Counted from the stretch's first letter, positions 18,062 through 27,994 are shown. The stretch: 64,000 nucleotides of DNA from Paludibacter sp. (GCA_028710415.1 JAQTUE010000002.1:186001-250000); one strand, 5' to 3'. Numbers and translations: made by a program. The notes: generated by a model not told the origin, from the sequence alone.

Positions 18062-18123
18062 AAACAGATATATAAGTTGGTAGTAAATTGCTGTCATAAA
18101 ACGCGTTCTCATGAAGCATTCTG

Positions 18124-18131
18124 CAAATGTA
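18124..18131 (-). promoter_or_regulatory. -7 promoter element of the JAMM-like gene
   Basis: TACATTTG on the minus strand, 62 bases before the chosen ATG. Confidence 0.5.
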
Positions 18132-18270
18132 TTAATAATTTCACAATTCCATACAAAAAACCGTTTAATTCTTAAAAATAATTTTAAACTCTCAATTTTT
18201 AAGTTCAAAGCCCGGTTTTTCAGGCTTTCATCCCGATGTCATTGGTTTTAATTTCAGTTTGAACTTGTTC

Positions 18271-18402
18271 TGGGTTTAGAGGGGGTTGGTATAGGGTTGG
18301 TTGAGGGTTCATTGAGGGTTCATTGAGGGTTAGGATAGGTAAACCTCATTGAACCCTCTCTCAACCCCCTGTCAGCCCTCTTTGAAATGTCACTTTACAG
18401 AG
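18271..18402. repeat. GAGGGTT foldback repeat, copy 1
   Basis: Tandem 11-base units of TTGAGGGTTCA run into GGTAAACC and then the complementary CATTGAACCCTC units, giving a long imperfect hairpin. A closely related element lies at 63391-63481. The rest of the 18209-18648 gap shows no gene. Confidence 0.7.
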
Positions 18403-18648
18403 ACTGAGTTCAGTTGAAATTCAAAGTTTACTTAAAACCAGTGAACCGGTGTTGAACTGCTATTTGTTTTTGATTCTGGAGAGGGCCTTTTCGAATGTAA
18501 GTAAGGGAATTTACAGAAGTTAGCTGATGAACTGAAAGCCGGTTCTGTCGGAGCAAGCAAGCCTGTTTTGAAGATGATTCTGTTTTTAGTCCTGACTAAT
18601 TCATTTAGGTTGGTTTACCGGTTAGAAGCATGAAGGGCTATGCAAACA

Positions 18649-18684
18649 AAAAGTCCGAAAAATCTAGTGACTTTTCGGACTTTT
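18649..18684 (-). terminator. Terminator of the topoisomerase subunit A gene
   Basis: Stem AAAAGTCCGAAAA/TTTTCGGACTTTT (13 bp), 23 bases after the stop codon, followed by T on the minus strand. Confidence 0.8.
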
Positions 18685-18706
18685 AAAAATAGTGATTCGA
18701 CGGATT

Positions 18707-21619
18707 TTAATCGAACAGGTTTAGCTGACCGGTGATGTCATCAATGATTTTCTTGGTATCAATAATCTCACCTTCCGAATCGGTATACGGTTCTGTCGGT
18801 TTTACGGGTTTTTCCTTCTTTGGTTTCACCGCTTTTACAGGGGTTAGTTCTGGAGTGGAAGGTTCCGTTTCATTGGTTTTCGCAGGGATTTCAGGATCTA
18901 CAATGTCCTCGAATTCTTCCTCAATCCCGGTAGTTCCGTTGAGTTCGGTATCTTCAGGACCTTCGTTGTTATCACCGTTATCGTTGTCATCGTCATCTTC
19001 CGATGCTTCTTTGGTTGCAGGGGCAGGAGAGGGTTCCTTGAATCGCAGGGGCTCGAGTTCGTTGATGGTTTCCACTTCGAAGGTTGTCAGGCGTTTCCCT
19101 TTGGCTTTGTAACTCTTGATGCCTATAAATTCCTCGGCATCCACAACCATTGTTTCACGGTATGCATCGTTGCCTCCAAACACTACTTCGAAACGCGGGA
19201 AGTCGACATCGGACATGAGCAAGAGGCGCGAACCGGCACTTTCGCCCAGGAAGTTCAACGGCTTCTGGGAAGGCTCGAGCTGGAAGCGTTTCAGGTAATT
19301 GAATTTCTGTTCGGCATCATACAATACCACCGACCAGACTTTGTTGGAATCGAACTTTTCGATGACCATAATGTCCTTGTCGTAATGGTTGGCCAGGTCG
19401 AAATTGCTGGTGTAATACTCGCCCTTGCTCGATACAACAAGTATCGTTTCATCACTCTGGAACTCGCCAAGGTATTCGCCCCGGTTGTCATAGTTCAGGC
19501 GCAATACATCGCGGTCGAACCAAACCTGACGTCCACCGAGTGTGGAACCACCCTTTTGCTTCAATGCTATTTTATGAATGTCGTTCTTGGTCAGGATATT
19601 ACCCATCGATTGACGGCCTTTAATGGCAATCTCTGAAAAGTCTTTTTCGAACACCAGCTTGTTCAGGCGTGGTTTTGGTTTCAGCGTTACGCGGATTACT
19701 TCGGCTTCGGCATTCGGATTAACGGTGAAATACACCACTTTCGAGCCGGATGTTCCCTGGGTAATATCGTAATCCTTTTCGCGGGTAATGCCATTCACGG
19801 CAAACCGTTTGATGTAATAAGGCCCGATCTTGCCGTCGCGATACACTGCGTTGTAAACGGTGCGTTTGTCGTTTTTCTTGAAGACGTCAAGATGGAGTAT
19901 GTTTTTGCCGACAAACATTTTATCGACTACTTTAACTATCTTGTACCTGCCATCCTTGAAGAAAATAATGATGTCGTCGATGTCCGAACAATTGCACACG
20001 AACTCATCTTTTCTGAGGGAAGTACCTATAAATCCTTCCTCGCGGTTGACATACAGTTTCTCGTTGGCTTCCACCACTTTGGCAGCCACAATGGTTTCGA
20101 AATTGCGTATTTCGGTCATGCGGGGATGATCCTTGCCGTATTTAGTTTTCAACCCAGTGTACCAGGCGATGGTAAAGTCGACAATGTGAGCCAGGTGATG
20201 ATCGATTTCCTCTATTTTTTTCTGAATAGACAGCAAGGTATCGTTTGCCTTGTCGGTATCGAACTTTGTGATCCGCATCATTTTGATTTCGAGAAGCTTC
20301 AGAATATCCTCGCGGGTAAGTTCCCGGATAAAGGATGGTTTGAAAGGCTCCAGGCGATGGTCGATATGGGCAATAACCTCTTCCTGGGTATTGCTTTCTT
20401 CAAAACCTTTGTCTTTGTAAATGCGGTTTTCGATAAATATTTTTTCGAGCGAGGTAAAGAACAATTGTTCCTGCAATTCACCTTTCTGAATTTCAAGTTC
20501 GAGTTGCAACAAGTCCACGGTGTGCTGGCAACTGATTCGTAACATTTCGCTTACCCCGGTAAACCGTGGTTTGTTGTCGTGGATCACACAACAGTTTGGT
20601 GAAATGCTGAGTTCACAATCGGTAAATGCAAAAAGGGCATCAATGGTTTTGTCGGACGAAGAGCCCGGAATGAGATGCACCAGGATTTCCACATTCGCCG
20701 CTGTATTGTCGTCCACCTTGCGTATCTTGATTTTACCCTTGTCACTGGCACGGATGATGGATTCTATCAGCTTGGAAGTGTTGGTGCCAAACGGAATCTC
20801 GGTAATGGCCAGGGTCTTGTTATCTACCTTGCCTATTTTAGCACGGATCTTTACAGCTCCACCCCGTTCGCCGTCGTTGTAACGGCTGACATCAATGGAG
20901 CCACCGGTTTGAAAATCGGGGTATAGGATAAATGCCTCTCCCTTAAGATGGGCAATACAGGCATCGAGCAATTCGTTGAAGTTATGAGGCAGGATTTTAG
21001 AGTTCAGCCCGACAGCAATACCCTCAACACCTTGTGCCAACACCAATGGAAACTTGACTGGCAAGGCAACCGGTTCCTTGTTGCGGCCATCGTAGGATGA
21101 TTTCCATTCGGTGGTCTTAGGATTAAACACCGTTTCGAGGGCAAATTTAGAAAGACGGGCTTCAATGTAACGGGGAGCAGCGGCACTGTCACCCGTCAGG
21201 ATATTTCCCCAGTTACCCTGGCAGTCTATCAACAGGTCCTTTTGTCCAAGTTGCACCAGGGCATCGCCAATGGAGGCGTCCCCGTGCGGGTGGAACTGCA
21301 TGGTATGGCCCACGATATTGGCCACCTTGTTGTACCTGCCGTCATCAAGCCGTTTCATGGAATGCAGGATACGGCGTTGTACCGGTTTCAGCCCATCGTA
21401 GACATCGGGTACAGCACGTTCCAGGATCACATACGAGGCATAATCCAAAAACCAGTTTTGGTACATGCCCGACAGATGATGTTTAATAGCGTCAGTACTA
21501 ATTTTAGGTACTTTATAATTTGAATGTGAAGCAGATTCAGTATCGGGTGCCATCTCTGAGGCTGCTTCAGTCAACTCTGTTTCTTCGTCTTCTGAATCAA
21601 TAATTTCGTCTACACTCAT
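18707..21619 (-). CDS. parC: DNA topoisomerase IV/gyrase subunit A-type protein
   Basis: 970 residues. After an acidic N-terminal tail (1-34), the cleavage domain starts near 50, with GLKPVQRRILHSM (77-89), FHPHGDASIGDAL (109-121) and the DNA-attacking Tyr151 in APRYIEARLS. Coiled-coil and C-terminal propeller regions extend to about 840, then a very acidic low-complexity tail ending GQLNLFD. Length and sequence match the Bacteroidota ParC-like group. It decatenates and relaxes DNA with ParE, whose gene is not in the window. The quinolone-pocket residue equivalent to GyrA Ser83 is Ala here, probably ancestral rather than acquired. Confidence 0.9.
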   Translation of the reverse strand: MSVDEIIDSEDEETELTEAASEMAPDTESASHSNYKVPKISTDAIKHHLSGMYQNWFLDYASYVILERAVPDVYDGLKPVQRRILHSMKRLDDGRYNKVANIVGHTMQFHPHGDASIGDALVQLGQKDLLIDCQGNWGNILTGDSAAAPRYIEARLSKFALETVFNPKTTEWKSSYDGRNKEPVALPVKFPLVLAQGVEGIAVGLNSKILPHNFNELLDACIAHLKGEAFILYPDFQTGGSIDVSRYNDGERGGAVKIRAKIGKVDNKTLAITEIPFGTNTSKLIESIIRASDKGKIKIRKVDDNTAANVEILVHLIPGSSSDKTIDALFAFTDCELSISPNCCVIHDNKPRFTGVSEMLRISCQHTVDLLQLELEIQKGELQEQLFFTSLEKIFIENRIYKDKGFEESNTQEEVIAHIDHRLEPFKPSFIRELTREDILKLLEIKMMRITKFDTDKANDTLLSIQKKIEEIDHHLAHIVDFTIAWYTGLKTKYGKDHPRMTEIRNFETIVAAKVVEANEKLYVNREEGFIGTSLRKDEFVCNCSDIDDIIIFFKDGRYKIVKVVDKMFVGKNILHLDVFKKNDKRTVYNAVYRDGKIGPYYIKRFAVNGITREKDYDITQGTSGSKVVYFTVNPNAEAEVIRVTLKPKPRLNKLVFEKDFSEIAIKGRQSMGNILTKNDIHKIALKQKGGSTLGGRQVWFDRDVLRLNYDNRGEYLGEFQSDETILVVSSKGEYYTSNFDLANHYDKDIMVIEKFDSNKVWSVVLYDAEQKFNYLKRFQLEPSQKPLNFLGESAGSRLLLMSDVDFPRFEVVFGGNDAYRETMVVDAEEFIGIKSYKAKGKRLTTFEVETINELEPLRFKEPSPAPATKEASEDDDDNDNGDNNEGPEDTELNGTTGIEEEFEDIVDPEIPAKTNETEPSTPELTPVKAVKPKKEKPVKPTEPYTDSEGEIIDTKKIIDDITGQLNLFD

Positions 21620-21893
21620 TGGTAAAATTATAATTATGCATTTCGGGGGTTATACTAAATTTAGGATTTACAATTGATATTTAAGTACTGTTCGAAATTC
21701 AGTTTCGTTTTTTAAACTCTTATTTCAACTGAATGTTATTAATTTAATAACTCATATATACACCCGGATTTCGGGTAAGTTCCATAAGCTTTTAAAACTT
21801 AAGCATTCATTTATTCTATTTGCTGACTCCATGCAAGGATTGCAATATTTGTATATCCAACGACAAAAATAAGAAAAAATAAGAAAAAAGCCG

Positions 21894-21901
21894 TAACTTT
21901 G
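21894..21901 (+). promoter_or_regulatory. -7 promoter element of the outer-membrane receptor gene
   Basis: TAACTTTG, 72 bases before the ATG at 21973. The rest of the 21620-21972 gap is AT-rich with no other feature seen. Confidence 0.6.
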
Positions 21902-21972
21902 TGTTCCTTTTTTTAGACCTGGAAAGTTAATGATGGCATAAAATTAGTTCAGAACTTAAAATTGATTTACTT

Positions 21973-24441
21973 ATGAATGCGAAAGTACTCCTTTTTGTGT
22001 TTTTAGTTGATTGCTTTTTGGCTAATTCACAATCCCTGGTTGTCAAAGCGAATATTGAAATTACAGGGGTTGCCTGTGAAAATGATACGACAGTTAAAGT
22101 TATAGGATTTCAGAAAAAAGTGCAGGAACAATACCAGCCGGTACAGTCGTTCACTACTTCCAGATGCCAAAACGAATTTGTCCTGCCCATGGATAGCGGC
22201 TCGTATAAAATGGTGGTCAATTCGTTTAATTGCGAAGAGCAGGATGTGACTTTTAACGTGAAAGCCGGCGTGAAAGAAATCACCCTTGGAAAGACAGCCC
22301 TGTTTAAACGCAAAAAGGCAATCAATTTGAGTGAAGTCACCGTCGTAGGGAACAAGAAAGAATTTATAAAGATAGATGCCGATAAAACAACCTATCTGGT
22401 GAAAGATAACCCGGCACTCTCAACAGGTTCCATGTCCGATGCCATCCGTAAACTGCCCGGAGTGATAGTCAGTCCAACAGGCAACCTGAACCTGAACGGG
22501 AAAGACCTGGCCATTTATATTGATGGGGTGCCCTCGAACCTGTCGGGACAGGACTTGAAAAATTACATACAGAGCCTGCCGGCAAATGCCATTGAAAAGA
22601 TAGAGCTGATTGAAAGCCCGGGGGCTTCGTACGAAGCAAACACCAGCGGAGCGGTTATTAATATTATCACCCGGTCGAATAGCTTTAAGAGTTTCAGCGG
22701 CACCCTGAACTTACACTACGGTACCAGCAACAACCATAAATACTCGCCTTCCATCATGCTCAACGGACGCAAGAAAACCATCAACTGGCAATTGCAGACG
22801 GGCTATAATTCGCATGAGGTGACAGACTATAATACCGTGGACCGCACCTTTACCACGTATACTCCCAATGTGCTCTTTTACCAGGATGGAACCAGCAAAG
22901 AGCTGAACAATAACTTTTATTTACGGCCCATGGTTAATTTCAGGCTCAATGAGAAGTCGAACCTGATTGTGAATTATAACCTGAACATAGCCGGGAACAG
23001 AACCAATACACCCGGGATTGTATCTACCCAAAACCTGACTCCTGCCATAAATTATACCAATTACTATTCGAATCAGAATAATAATACCAACCATGAGCTG
23101 GTGGCTAAATACAAAACGAAACTGGATACACTGGGTAAATCGTTGCAAATCACGGCATATTATTCCAACTATGGCAAAAACTCATTCGGGAAATCGTTGC
23201 TTGAACAAAATAATTCGTACCTTTACAGCATCAATGATATAAATCTGAACCTGACAAATTTTTATACGAAATTTGATATTGAATTACCGTTTAAAAACTT
23301 TCAGTTCAATACAGGCGGAAAATACAACATTGTGACGGCCGGGGATGTGGGGAGATACAATTTGAATAATGCCTCTGCCACCATTTTTGACACCCCCGTC
23401 TATATGAGCCAGCTGGATTTCAGTTATAACGAGACAAACATAGCGTTGTATGCCGAGTTTAAAAAGAAGTTTGGTAAATTAAATGTAACAGCAGGACTCC
23501 GGGCGGAAAACCTGAATTTTAAAAGCACGGTCATTCAACGGGATACTACCGTACAGGGTGATTTGCCTAATATATACCCGACGTTCAACCTGCTGTACCA
23601 GTTTACTCAGGTCTTGAACATGACCGGCAGGTACTCGCGTAAAGTGGCTATGCCACCGTACAGTCAGCTGGACCCAAATAACAACGGTTATTTCGATCCG
23701 TATTCCAGTTCGGTAGGAAACCAGTTTTTGCAACCTAATTTCTATGATAATTATTCATTGACATTCTCAGCCTTTAGTTATGCGAACCTGGGAGCCAATT
23801 ATTCGTTCACTAAAAATGTCAGTTTGATGACACTGAATACGGAACCGAATTCACTGGTCTCAAACCAGACTTTTACGAATTACGGGAATATCCGGAATTA
23901 TAATATTTATGCCGCTTTCCCGGTACCATTTGGATTGATAACCCAGGGCAAGGAGTTCTTTAAACAGCCCATGGACATGGATAAAATGAGCTATCTGTAT
24001 TTTTATATAGCTTATAACCGCCAGGTAATAAAAGATTATGTGTATCCGAACGGTAATTCAAGTCCTTTTTGGGTGTTTGTGGTGAATTCGCAAATTGTAT
24101 TGCCTCTGAAGGTGAAACTTAATTTCCAGTATTTTTACCTGACAAAAGGTACATACCAGATATATCAGGTTGAAAAACCAATCCAGTACTGGCTGGTTGA
24201 CCTGACCAGAAAGTTCTACAAGGACAAGCTGGAGTTCACGGTTGAAGCGAACAGGGATGTAAAACAAGAAATCTCGTTTAATACGCCTAACCTGAAAACG
24301 AACTTTACGAACCTGAATGATGGGTTGACTTTTTGGTTTAAGCTGACTTACCGTTTTGGGGAGTTCAAGAGCAAGGAAGAAACCCAGATTGATATTGAAA
24401 AGAAACAGGTGGAAAGCAATGGGTTTGATTTGAAGAAGTAA
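21973..24441 (+). CDS. Outer-membrane beta-barrel protein with TonB-plug-like domain
   Basis: 822 residues. A signal peptide (1-20) is followed by an Ig-like region to about 115, a plug-like domain at about 120-235 (SDAIRKLPGVIVSPTGNLNLNG, KIELIESPGASYEANTSGAVINI) and a long barrel to the C-terminus, ending in GLTFWFKLTYRFGEF plus a short charged tail. It matches the OMP_b-brl_3 group of TonB-receptor relatives. The substrate is unknown and no SusD-like partner is adjacent. Bases 21973-24441 are GC-richer than the flanks, like other long surface proteins here. Confidence 0.8.
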   Translation: MNAKVLLFVFLVDCFLANSQSLVVKANIEITGVACENDTTVKVIGFQKKVQEQYQPVQSFTTSRCQNEFVLPMDSGSYKMVVNSFNCEEQDVTFNVKAGVKEITLGKTALFKRKKAINLSEVTVVGNKKEFIKIDADKTTYLVKDNPALSTGSMSDAIRKLPGVIVSPTGNLNLNGKDLAIYIDGVPSNLSGQDLKNYIQSLPANAIEKIELIESPGASYEANTSGAVINIITRSNSFKSFSGTLNLHYGTSNNHKYSPSIMLNGRKKTINWQLQTGYNSHEVTDYNTVDRTFTTYTPNVLFYQDGTSKELNNNFYLRPMVNFRLNEKSNLIVNYNLNIAGNRTNTPGIVSTQNLTPAINYTNYYSNQNNNTNHELVAKYKTKLDTLGKSLQITAYYSNYGKNSFGKSLLEQNNSYLYSINDINLNLTNFYTKFDIELPFKNFQFNTGGKYNIVTAGDVGRYNLNNASATIFDTPVYMSQLDFSYNETNIALYAEFKKKFGKLNVTAGLRAENLNFKSTVIQRDTTVQGDLPNIYPTFNLLYQFTQVLNMTGRYSRKVAMPPYSQLDPNNNGYFDPYSSSVGNQFLQPNFYDNYSLTFSAFSYANLGANYSFTKNVSLMTLNTEPNSLVSNQTFTNYGNIRNYNIYAAFPVPFGLITQGKEFFKQPMDMDKMSYLYFYIAYNRQVIKDYVYPNGNSSPFWVFVVNSQIVLPLKVKLNFQYFYLTKGTYQIYQVEKPIQYWLVDLTRKFYKDKLEFTVEANRDVKQEISFNTPNLKTNFTNLNDGLTFWFKLTYRFGEFKSKEETQIDIEKKQVESNGFDLKK

Positions 24442-24511
24442 GTAATCAGTAATAATTATTGATGTATTTGTTAAATATTGAATCTGACTATTTCTGCAAC
24501 TATTTAATTCC

Positions 24512-24622
24512 TGACCCCCCAACCCCCAAAGGGGGCGTAAGAGTGCATCTTCAGGAGATATTCAGTATTAGAAAGTTTTTAAATACTGCGTCTTTATGCC
24601 CCCTTTGAGGGTTAGGGGGTCA
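24512..24622. repeat. CCCCCAAAGGGGG-type inverted repeat
   Basis: Arms 24512-24536 (TGACCCCCCAACCCCCAAAG...) and 24598-24622 are reverse complements with two mismatches, 61 bases apart. The word is recalled as a frequent intergenic repeat in Bacteroidota. Confidence 0.7.
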
Positions 24623-24659
24623 AAAATCAAAATGTATCATTAAATACTTTGAATTACTT

Positions 24660-24780
24660 AGTTTATAGTAGGTAGTTTATAGTAAGTAGTTTATAGTAGG
24701 TAGTAGGTAGAAAGAAGTGAGGAATGAGGAGCGAGGAATGAAAAAAAAGTAGGTAGTAAGAAGTTGGTAGAAAGAAAATA
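24660..24780. repeat. GTAGGTAG/GTAGTTTATA microrepeats
   Basis: Reiterated AGTAGGTAGTTTATAGTAAG and GTAGGTAGAAAG words. Similar tracts are at 58373-58415 and, inverted, 63314-63345. Confidence 0.6.
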
Positions 24781-24840
24781 AGAATGAGTGTTTTGACATT
24801 ACAGGAACAATAGTAAATAAATAAATTGTAAATATATATT

Positions 24841-26388
24841 ATGGCTTCACAAGAAGATGTTTTTAAAAAACTGATTGCACATTGCAAGGAATATGGTTTT
24901 GTATTCCCATCGAGCGAGATTTATGATGGGTTGGGTGCTGTTTACGACTATGGTCAAAATGGGGTGGAACTCAAGAATAATATCAAAAAATACTGGTGGG
25001 ACAGTATGGTATTGCTCAACGAAAACGTGGTTGGATTGGATGCCGCCATATTTATGCACCCCACAACCTGGAAAGCTTCGGGACATGTGGATGCATTCAA
25101 CGATCCGTTGATTGACAACAAAGACAGCAAGAAACGGTATCGTGCCGACGTGCTGATTGAAGACCTGCTTGCAAAGTACGATGATAAAATCAACAAGGAA
25201 GTTGAAAAAGCAGCCAAACGTTTTGGCGCAAGCTTTGATGCCGATATGTTCCGCAAGACCAATGAACGGGTGCTGGAACATCAGGCTAAACGTGATGAAA
25301 TACATGGACGTTTTGTAAAAGCATTGAACGATAGTGACCTGGCTGAATTAAAAGCTATTATTGAGGACTATGAAGTGGTTTGCCCGGTAAGCGGGACAAA
25401 GAACTGGACGGAAGTGCGTCAGTTCAACCTCATGTTCTCTACAGAAATAGGTTCAACAGCCGATGGTGCCATGAAAATATACCTGCGTCCTGAAACCGCA
25501 CAGGGAATCTTTGTGAACTTCCTGAATGTACAGAAAACAGGACGTATGAAAATACCTTTTGGTATCTGCCAGATTGGGAAAGCCTTCCGCAATGAGATCG
25601 TTGCACGCCAGTTTATATTCCGCATGCGTGAGTTTGAACAGATGGAAATGCAATTCTTTGTACGCCCGGGTGAAGAAATGAAATGGTTTGAGCATTGGAA
25701 GGAATTCCGTCTGAAATGGCATAAAGCGCTTGGATTGGGAGACCAGAAATACCGTTTTCATGATCATGATAAACTGGCCCATTATGCCAATGCCGCTACG
25801 GACATTGAATTTGAAATGCCATTTGGTTTCAAGGAAGTGGAAGGAATCCATTCACGTACAGACTTTGACTTAAGCAGCCACGAAAAGTTCTCAGGGAAGA
25901 ATATCAAATACTTTGATCCTGAACTGAATCAATCGTATACCCCGTTTGTTATTGAAACATCCATTGGCGTTGACCGTACGTTCCTGTCCATTATGGCAGC
26001 TTCGTACAAGGAAGAAGTGCTGGAAGGTGGAGAAAGCCGTGTCGTATTAACCTTGCCTCCGGTACTAGCCCCAATAAAGGCTGCCATCTTGCCGTTGGTT
26101 AAGAAAGACGGCTTGCCGGAGAAAGCACGCGAAATCATGAATGAATTGAAGTTCGATTTCAAATGTGCGTATGATGAAAAAGACTCTATCGGGAAGCGTT
26201 ACCGTCGTCAGGATGCAATCGGAACGCCGTTCTGCATTACTGTAGATCATCAATCGATGGAAGACAATACAGTTACCATCCGTTACCGCGATACCATGTT
26301 GCAGGAACGTGTGAAAGTGGAAGAACTTCACAGTATTATCGGTGACCTGGTGAATATGAAGAATTTATTCAAGAAGATTGTGGGATAA
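24841..26388 (+). CDS. glyS: Glycyl-tRNA synthetase
   Basis: 515 residues, the homodimeric (eukaryote/Bacteroidota-type) enzyme that charges tRNA-Gly with glycine. Class II motifs are visible: motif 2 around GICQIGKAFRNEIVARQFIFRMREFEQ and motif 3 in SIGVDRTFLSIM. An insert at about 85-175 separates the N-terminal strand from the core, and an anticodon-binding domain begins near 400 (LPPVLAPIKAAILPLV). The start has EYGFVFPSSEIYDG shortly after it, as in the family. It is a single-gene unit closed by a terminator. Confidence 0.95.
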   Translation: MASQEDVFKKLIAHCKEYGFVFPSSEIYDGLGAVYDYGQNGVELKNNIKKYWWDSMVLLNENVVGLDAAIFMHPTTWKASGHVDAFNDPLIDNKDSKKRYRADVLIEDLLAKYDDKINKEVEKAAKRFGASFDADMFRKTNERVLEHQAKRDEIHGRFVKALNDSDLAELKAIIEDYEVVCPVSGTKNWTEVRQFNLMFSTEIGSTADGAMKIYLRPETAQGIFVNFLNVQKTGRMKIPFGICQIGKAFRNEIVARQFIFRMREFEQMEMQFFVRPGEEMKWFEHWKEFRLKWHKALGLGDQKYRFHDHDKLAHYANAATDIEFEMPFGFKEVEGIHSRTDFDLSSHEKFSGKNIKYFDPELNQSYTPFVIETSIGVDRTFLSIMAASYKEEVLEGGESRVVLTLPPVLAPIKAAILPLVKKDGLPEKAREIMNELKFDFKCAYDEKDSIGKRYRRQDAIGTPFCITVDHQSMEDNTVTIRYRDTMLQERVKVEELHSIIGDLVNMKNLFKKIVG

Positions 26389-26419
26389 TTTCCACAGACT
26401 TTCTATTCAACAAACAAAA

Positions 26420-26448
26420 GAACTTCAAAACAATGAAGTTCTTTTTTT
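26420..26448 (+). terminator. Terminator of glyS
   Basis: GAACTTC/GAAGTTC stem followed by seven T. Confidence 0.8.
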
Positions 26449-26499
26449 GTTTTACTATCAGAAATAATTCGTATTTTTGTAACTATTAAAATATAGAAA

Positions 26500-26727
26500 A
26501 TGAGAACAATACATTTTAATGTGCCGGATGACCTGGATCTGAAAGACTTTGATGTAACTATGATAGTAGCAACTAAACTCTACGAAGATGGTAAATTATC
26601 ATCAGGTCAGGCAGCAGAAATGGTTGGATTATCAAAGAGGGCATTTATTGAATGGTTAGGTCGATATGGTGTATCTGTTTTAAGTCAATCAATTTCCGAT
26701 TTACATTCCGATATAGCAAATGCTTAG
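26500..26727 (+). CDS. UPF0175-family protein (antitoxin-like)
   Basis: 75 residues. Typical pattern: short N-terminal strand, MIVATKLYEDGKLSSGQAAEMVGLSKRAFIEWLGRYGVSV, a helix-turn-helix-like core. UPF0175 proteins are usually paired with a downstream PIN-domain DUF3368 toxin. Here an overlapping ATG at 26720 opens the expected partner, but it ends after 12 codons, so this is probably an orphan antitoxin. Confidence 0.85.
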   Translation: MRTIHFNVPDDLDLKDFDVTMIVATKLYEDGKLSSGQAAEMVGLSKRAFIEWLGRYGVSVLSQSISDLHSDIANA

Positions 26728-26758
26728 AATAATTATTTTCGTTCCACTTTTCTATTGA
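26720..26758 (+). pseudogene. Cut-off start of a DUF3368-type partner
   Basis: The frame ATGCTTAGAATAATTATT overlaps the UPF0175 stop and encodes MLRIII, as PIN/DUF3368 proteins commonly begin, then FVPLFY and stop where SDTS would be expected. It also runs into the 3' end of the opposite ATPase gene (26752). The stub is too short to prove the family. Confidence 0.4.
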
Positions 26759-27906
26759 ATCCTGTAACCCGTTCCAAATACTGTAGTCAACCACAAACCA
26801 AAGAAACGGTCATATACCTGATACGTACTGTTTTCAGAGGTGATAATTTCTTTGTCTAAGAGTTGCTTGATGGCTGTTTGAACTGAGCTGGACGATAGTA
26901 ATCCATGCTTCTTTATAAATGCCGCTGAAGTGACTGCCTTTGCTTTGCCTTCTTTTGCAATGGCATACAATATCTCTTTTTGCCGTTCAGTCAGGAGCGA
27001 TAACGTGCTTTGGAAAAGTGGCTCGTACATTGCAATTCTGTATCTGACTGATTCTTCTACTAATTCTAATGTGCATGTTTCTCCTTGCTCCGTCATAGCA
27101 TATAATTCATTAAAAATGTTCTGAATGTACCAGGTATGTCCTTCAAAGACGCGATATACAATACTCACCAATTCCTTTGGAATAGTTTTATTGTTATTGC
27201 TAAAGTGTTGTTGAACAAATTCAATATACACTTTCTCATCTATTGCTTTTAATGTTAGCAAGCTAACGCTTTGATAAAAAGGACGTGAAGAACTAAAGAA
27301 AATATTCTGCATGATATGCCGTTGGCTCCCTGCGAAGATAAACGAGGAGTTTTTACAATGTTGAATATGCGTTCTTAAAACTGCTTCAATATTGTTTTCG
27401 GAGTAATTAGCTATTTGTTGAAATTCATCAATTGCTACCAGGCAAGGTTTATCGGCTGCCTCCAGGTATTTGAATATTTGTTCCAGGCTAAATGCAGGTT
27501 CGTTTATTTCACCTATACCAATATCGAAGGTAGGAGCGCCGGTGATGGAGTCTATTTTAAATGCAGGACGTAAAGAACTTATCATGGAAAAAAAACCGTC
27601 AATGAACTTAGTACCATTCGGCTTCAATGTTTCGAAGATTTCCTTTCCGAGCTTAAACACAAACTCCTTGAGGTTGTTTGTGGCATAAATGTCTATAAAA
27701 AAACAGTGGTAATGCTGACTTATTTCAGGTTGATGAAAACAGTGAAGTATTAAACCTGTTTTCCCCATTCTTCGGGGAGAAATAATGGCAAGGTTATTAC
27801 CGTTAGTAATGGTTTTAATTACTTCTTTTGACTCTTTCTCTCTGTCACAAAAATAATCATCAGATACATAGCCACTTGTAGTAAATGGATTTGTTGTTTC
27901 TCTCAT
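26752..27906 (-). CDS. AAA ATPase of the archaeal ATPase_2 type
   Basis: 384 residues. The opening DYFCDREKE is typical; Walker A is ISPRRMGKTGL (about 43-53) and Walker B CLVAIDEF (about 152-159); sensor-like AGSQRH is near 193-198. The C-terminal ~90 residues look like a winged helix (TERQKEILYAIAKEGKAKAV...LKQLLDKEIIT). The family is multicopy in Bacteroidales and its role is unclear, with signalling or defence suggested. It is preceded by a perfect 25-bp palindrome next to its promoter. Confidence 0.85.
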   Translation of the reverse strand: MRETTNPFTTSGYVSDDYFCDREKESKEVIKTITNGNNLAIISPRRMGKTGLILHCFHQPEISQHYHCFFIDIYATNNLKEFVFKLGKEIFETLKPNGTKFIDGFFSMISSLRPAFKIDSITGAPTFDIGIGEINEPAFSLEQIFKYLEAADKPCLVAIDEFQQIANYSENNIEAVLRTHIQHCKNSSFIFAGSQRHIMQNIFFSSSRPFYQSVSLLTLKAIDEKVYIEFVQQHFSNNNKTIPKELVSIVYRVFEGHTWYIQNIFNELYAMTEQGETCTLELVEESVRYRIAMYEPLFQSTLSLLTERQKEILYAIAKEGKAKAVTSAAFIKKHGLLSSSSVQTAIKQLLDKEIITSENSTYQVYDRFFGLWLTTVFGTGYRIQ

Positions 27907-27923
27907 ACTGATTAAATTTTATG

Positions 27924-27931
27924 CAAAGATA
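27924..27931 (-). promoter_or_regulatory. -7 promoter element of the ATPase gene
   Basis: TATCTTTG on the minus strand, 18 bases before the ATG. Confidence 0.65.
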
Positions 27932-27943
27932 ATAATTATATTT

Positions 27944-27994
27944 CAATTATTAGAATTCAATTATTAGAATCTAATAATTGAATTCTAATAATTG
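27944..27994. repeat. Perfect 25-bp palindrome next to the ATPase promoter
   Basis: Arms 27944-27968 and 27970-27994 are exact reverse complements around one base. They are built from AATTATTAGAATTC words. The element ends 12 bases upstream of the -7 box, so it covers the -33 region and can act as an operator. Confidence 0.8.

Noticed and set aside
18271-18402. CRISPR-like array of GAGGGTT units
   Set aside because: Units of 11 bases follow each other without spacers and run into their own complement, so this is a foldback repeat.
20000-20542. 216-codon frame opposite the topoisomerase gene
   Set aside because: It is the antisense shadow of a highly conserved coding region.
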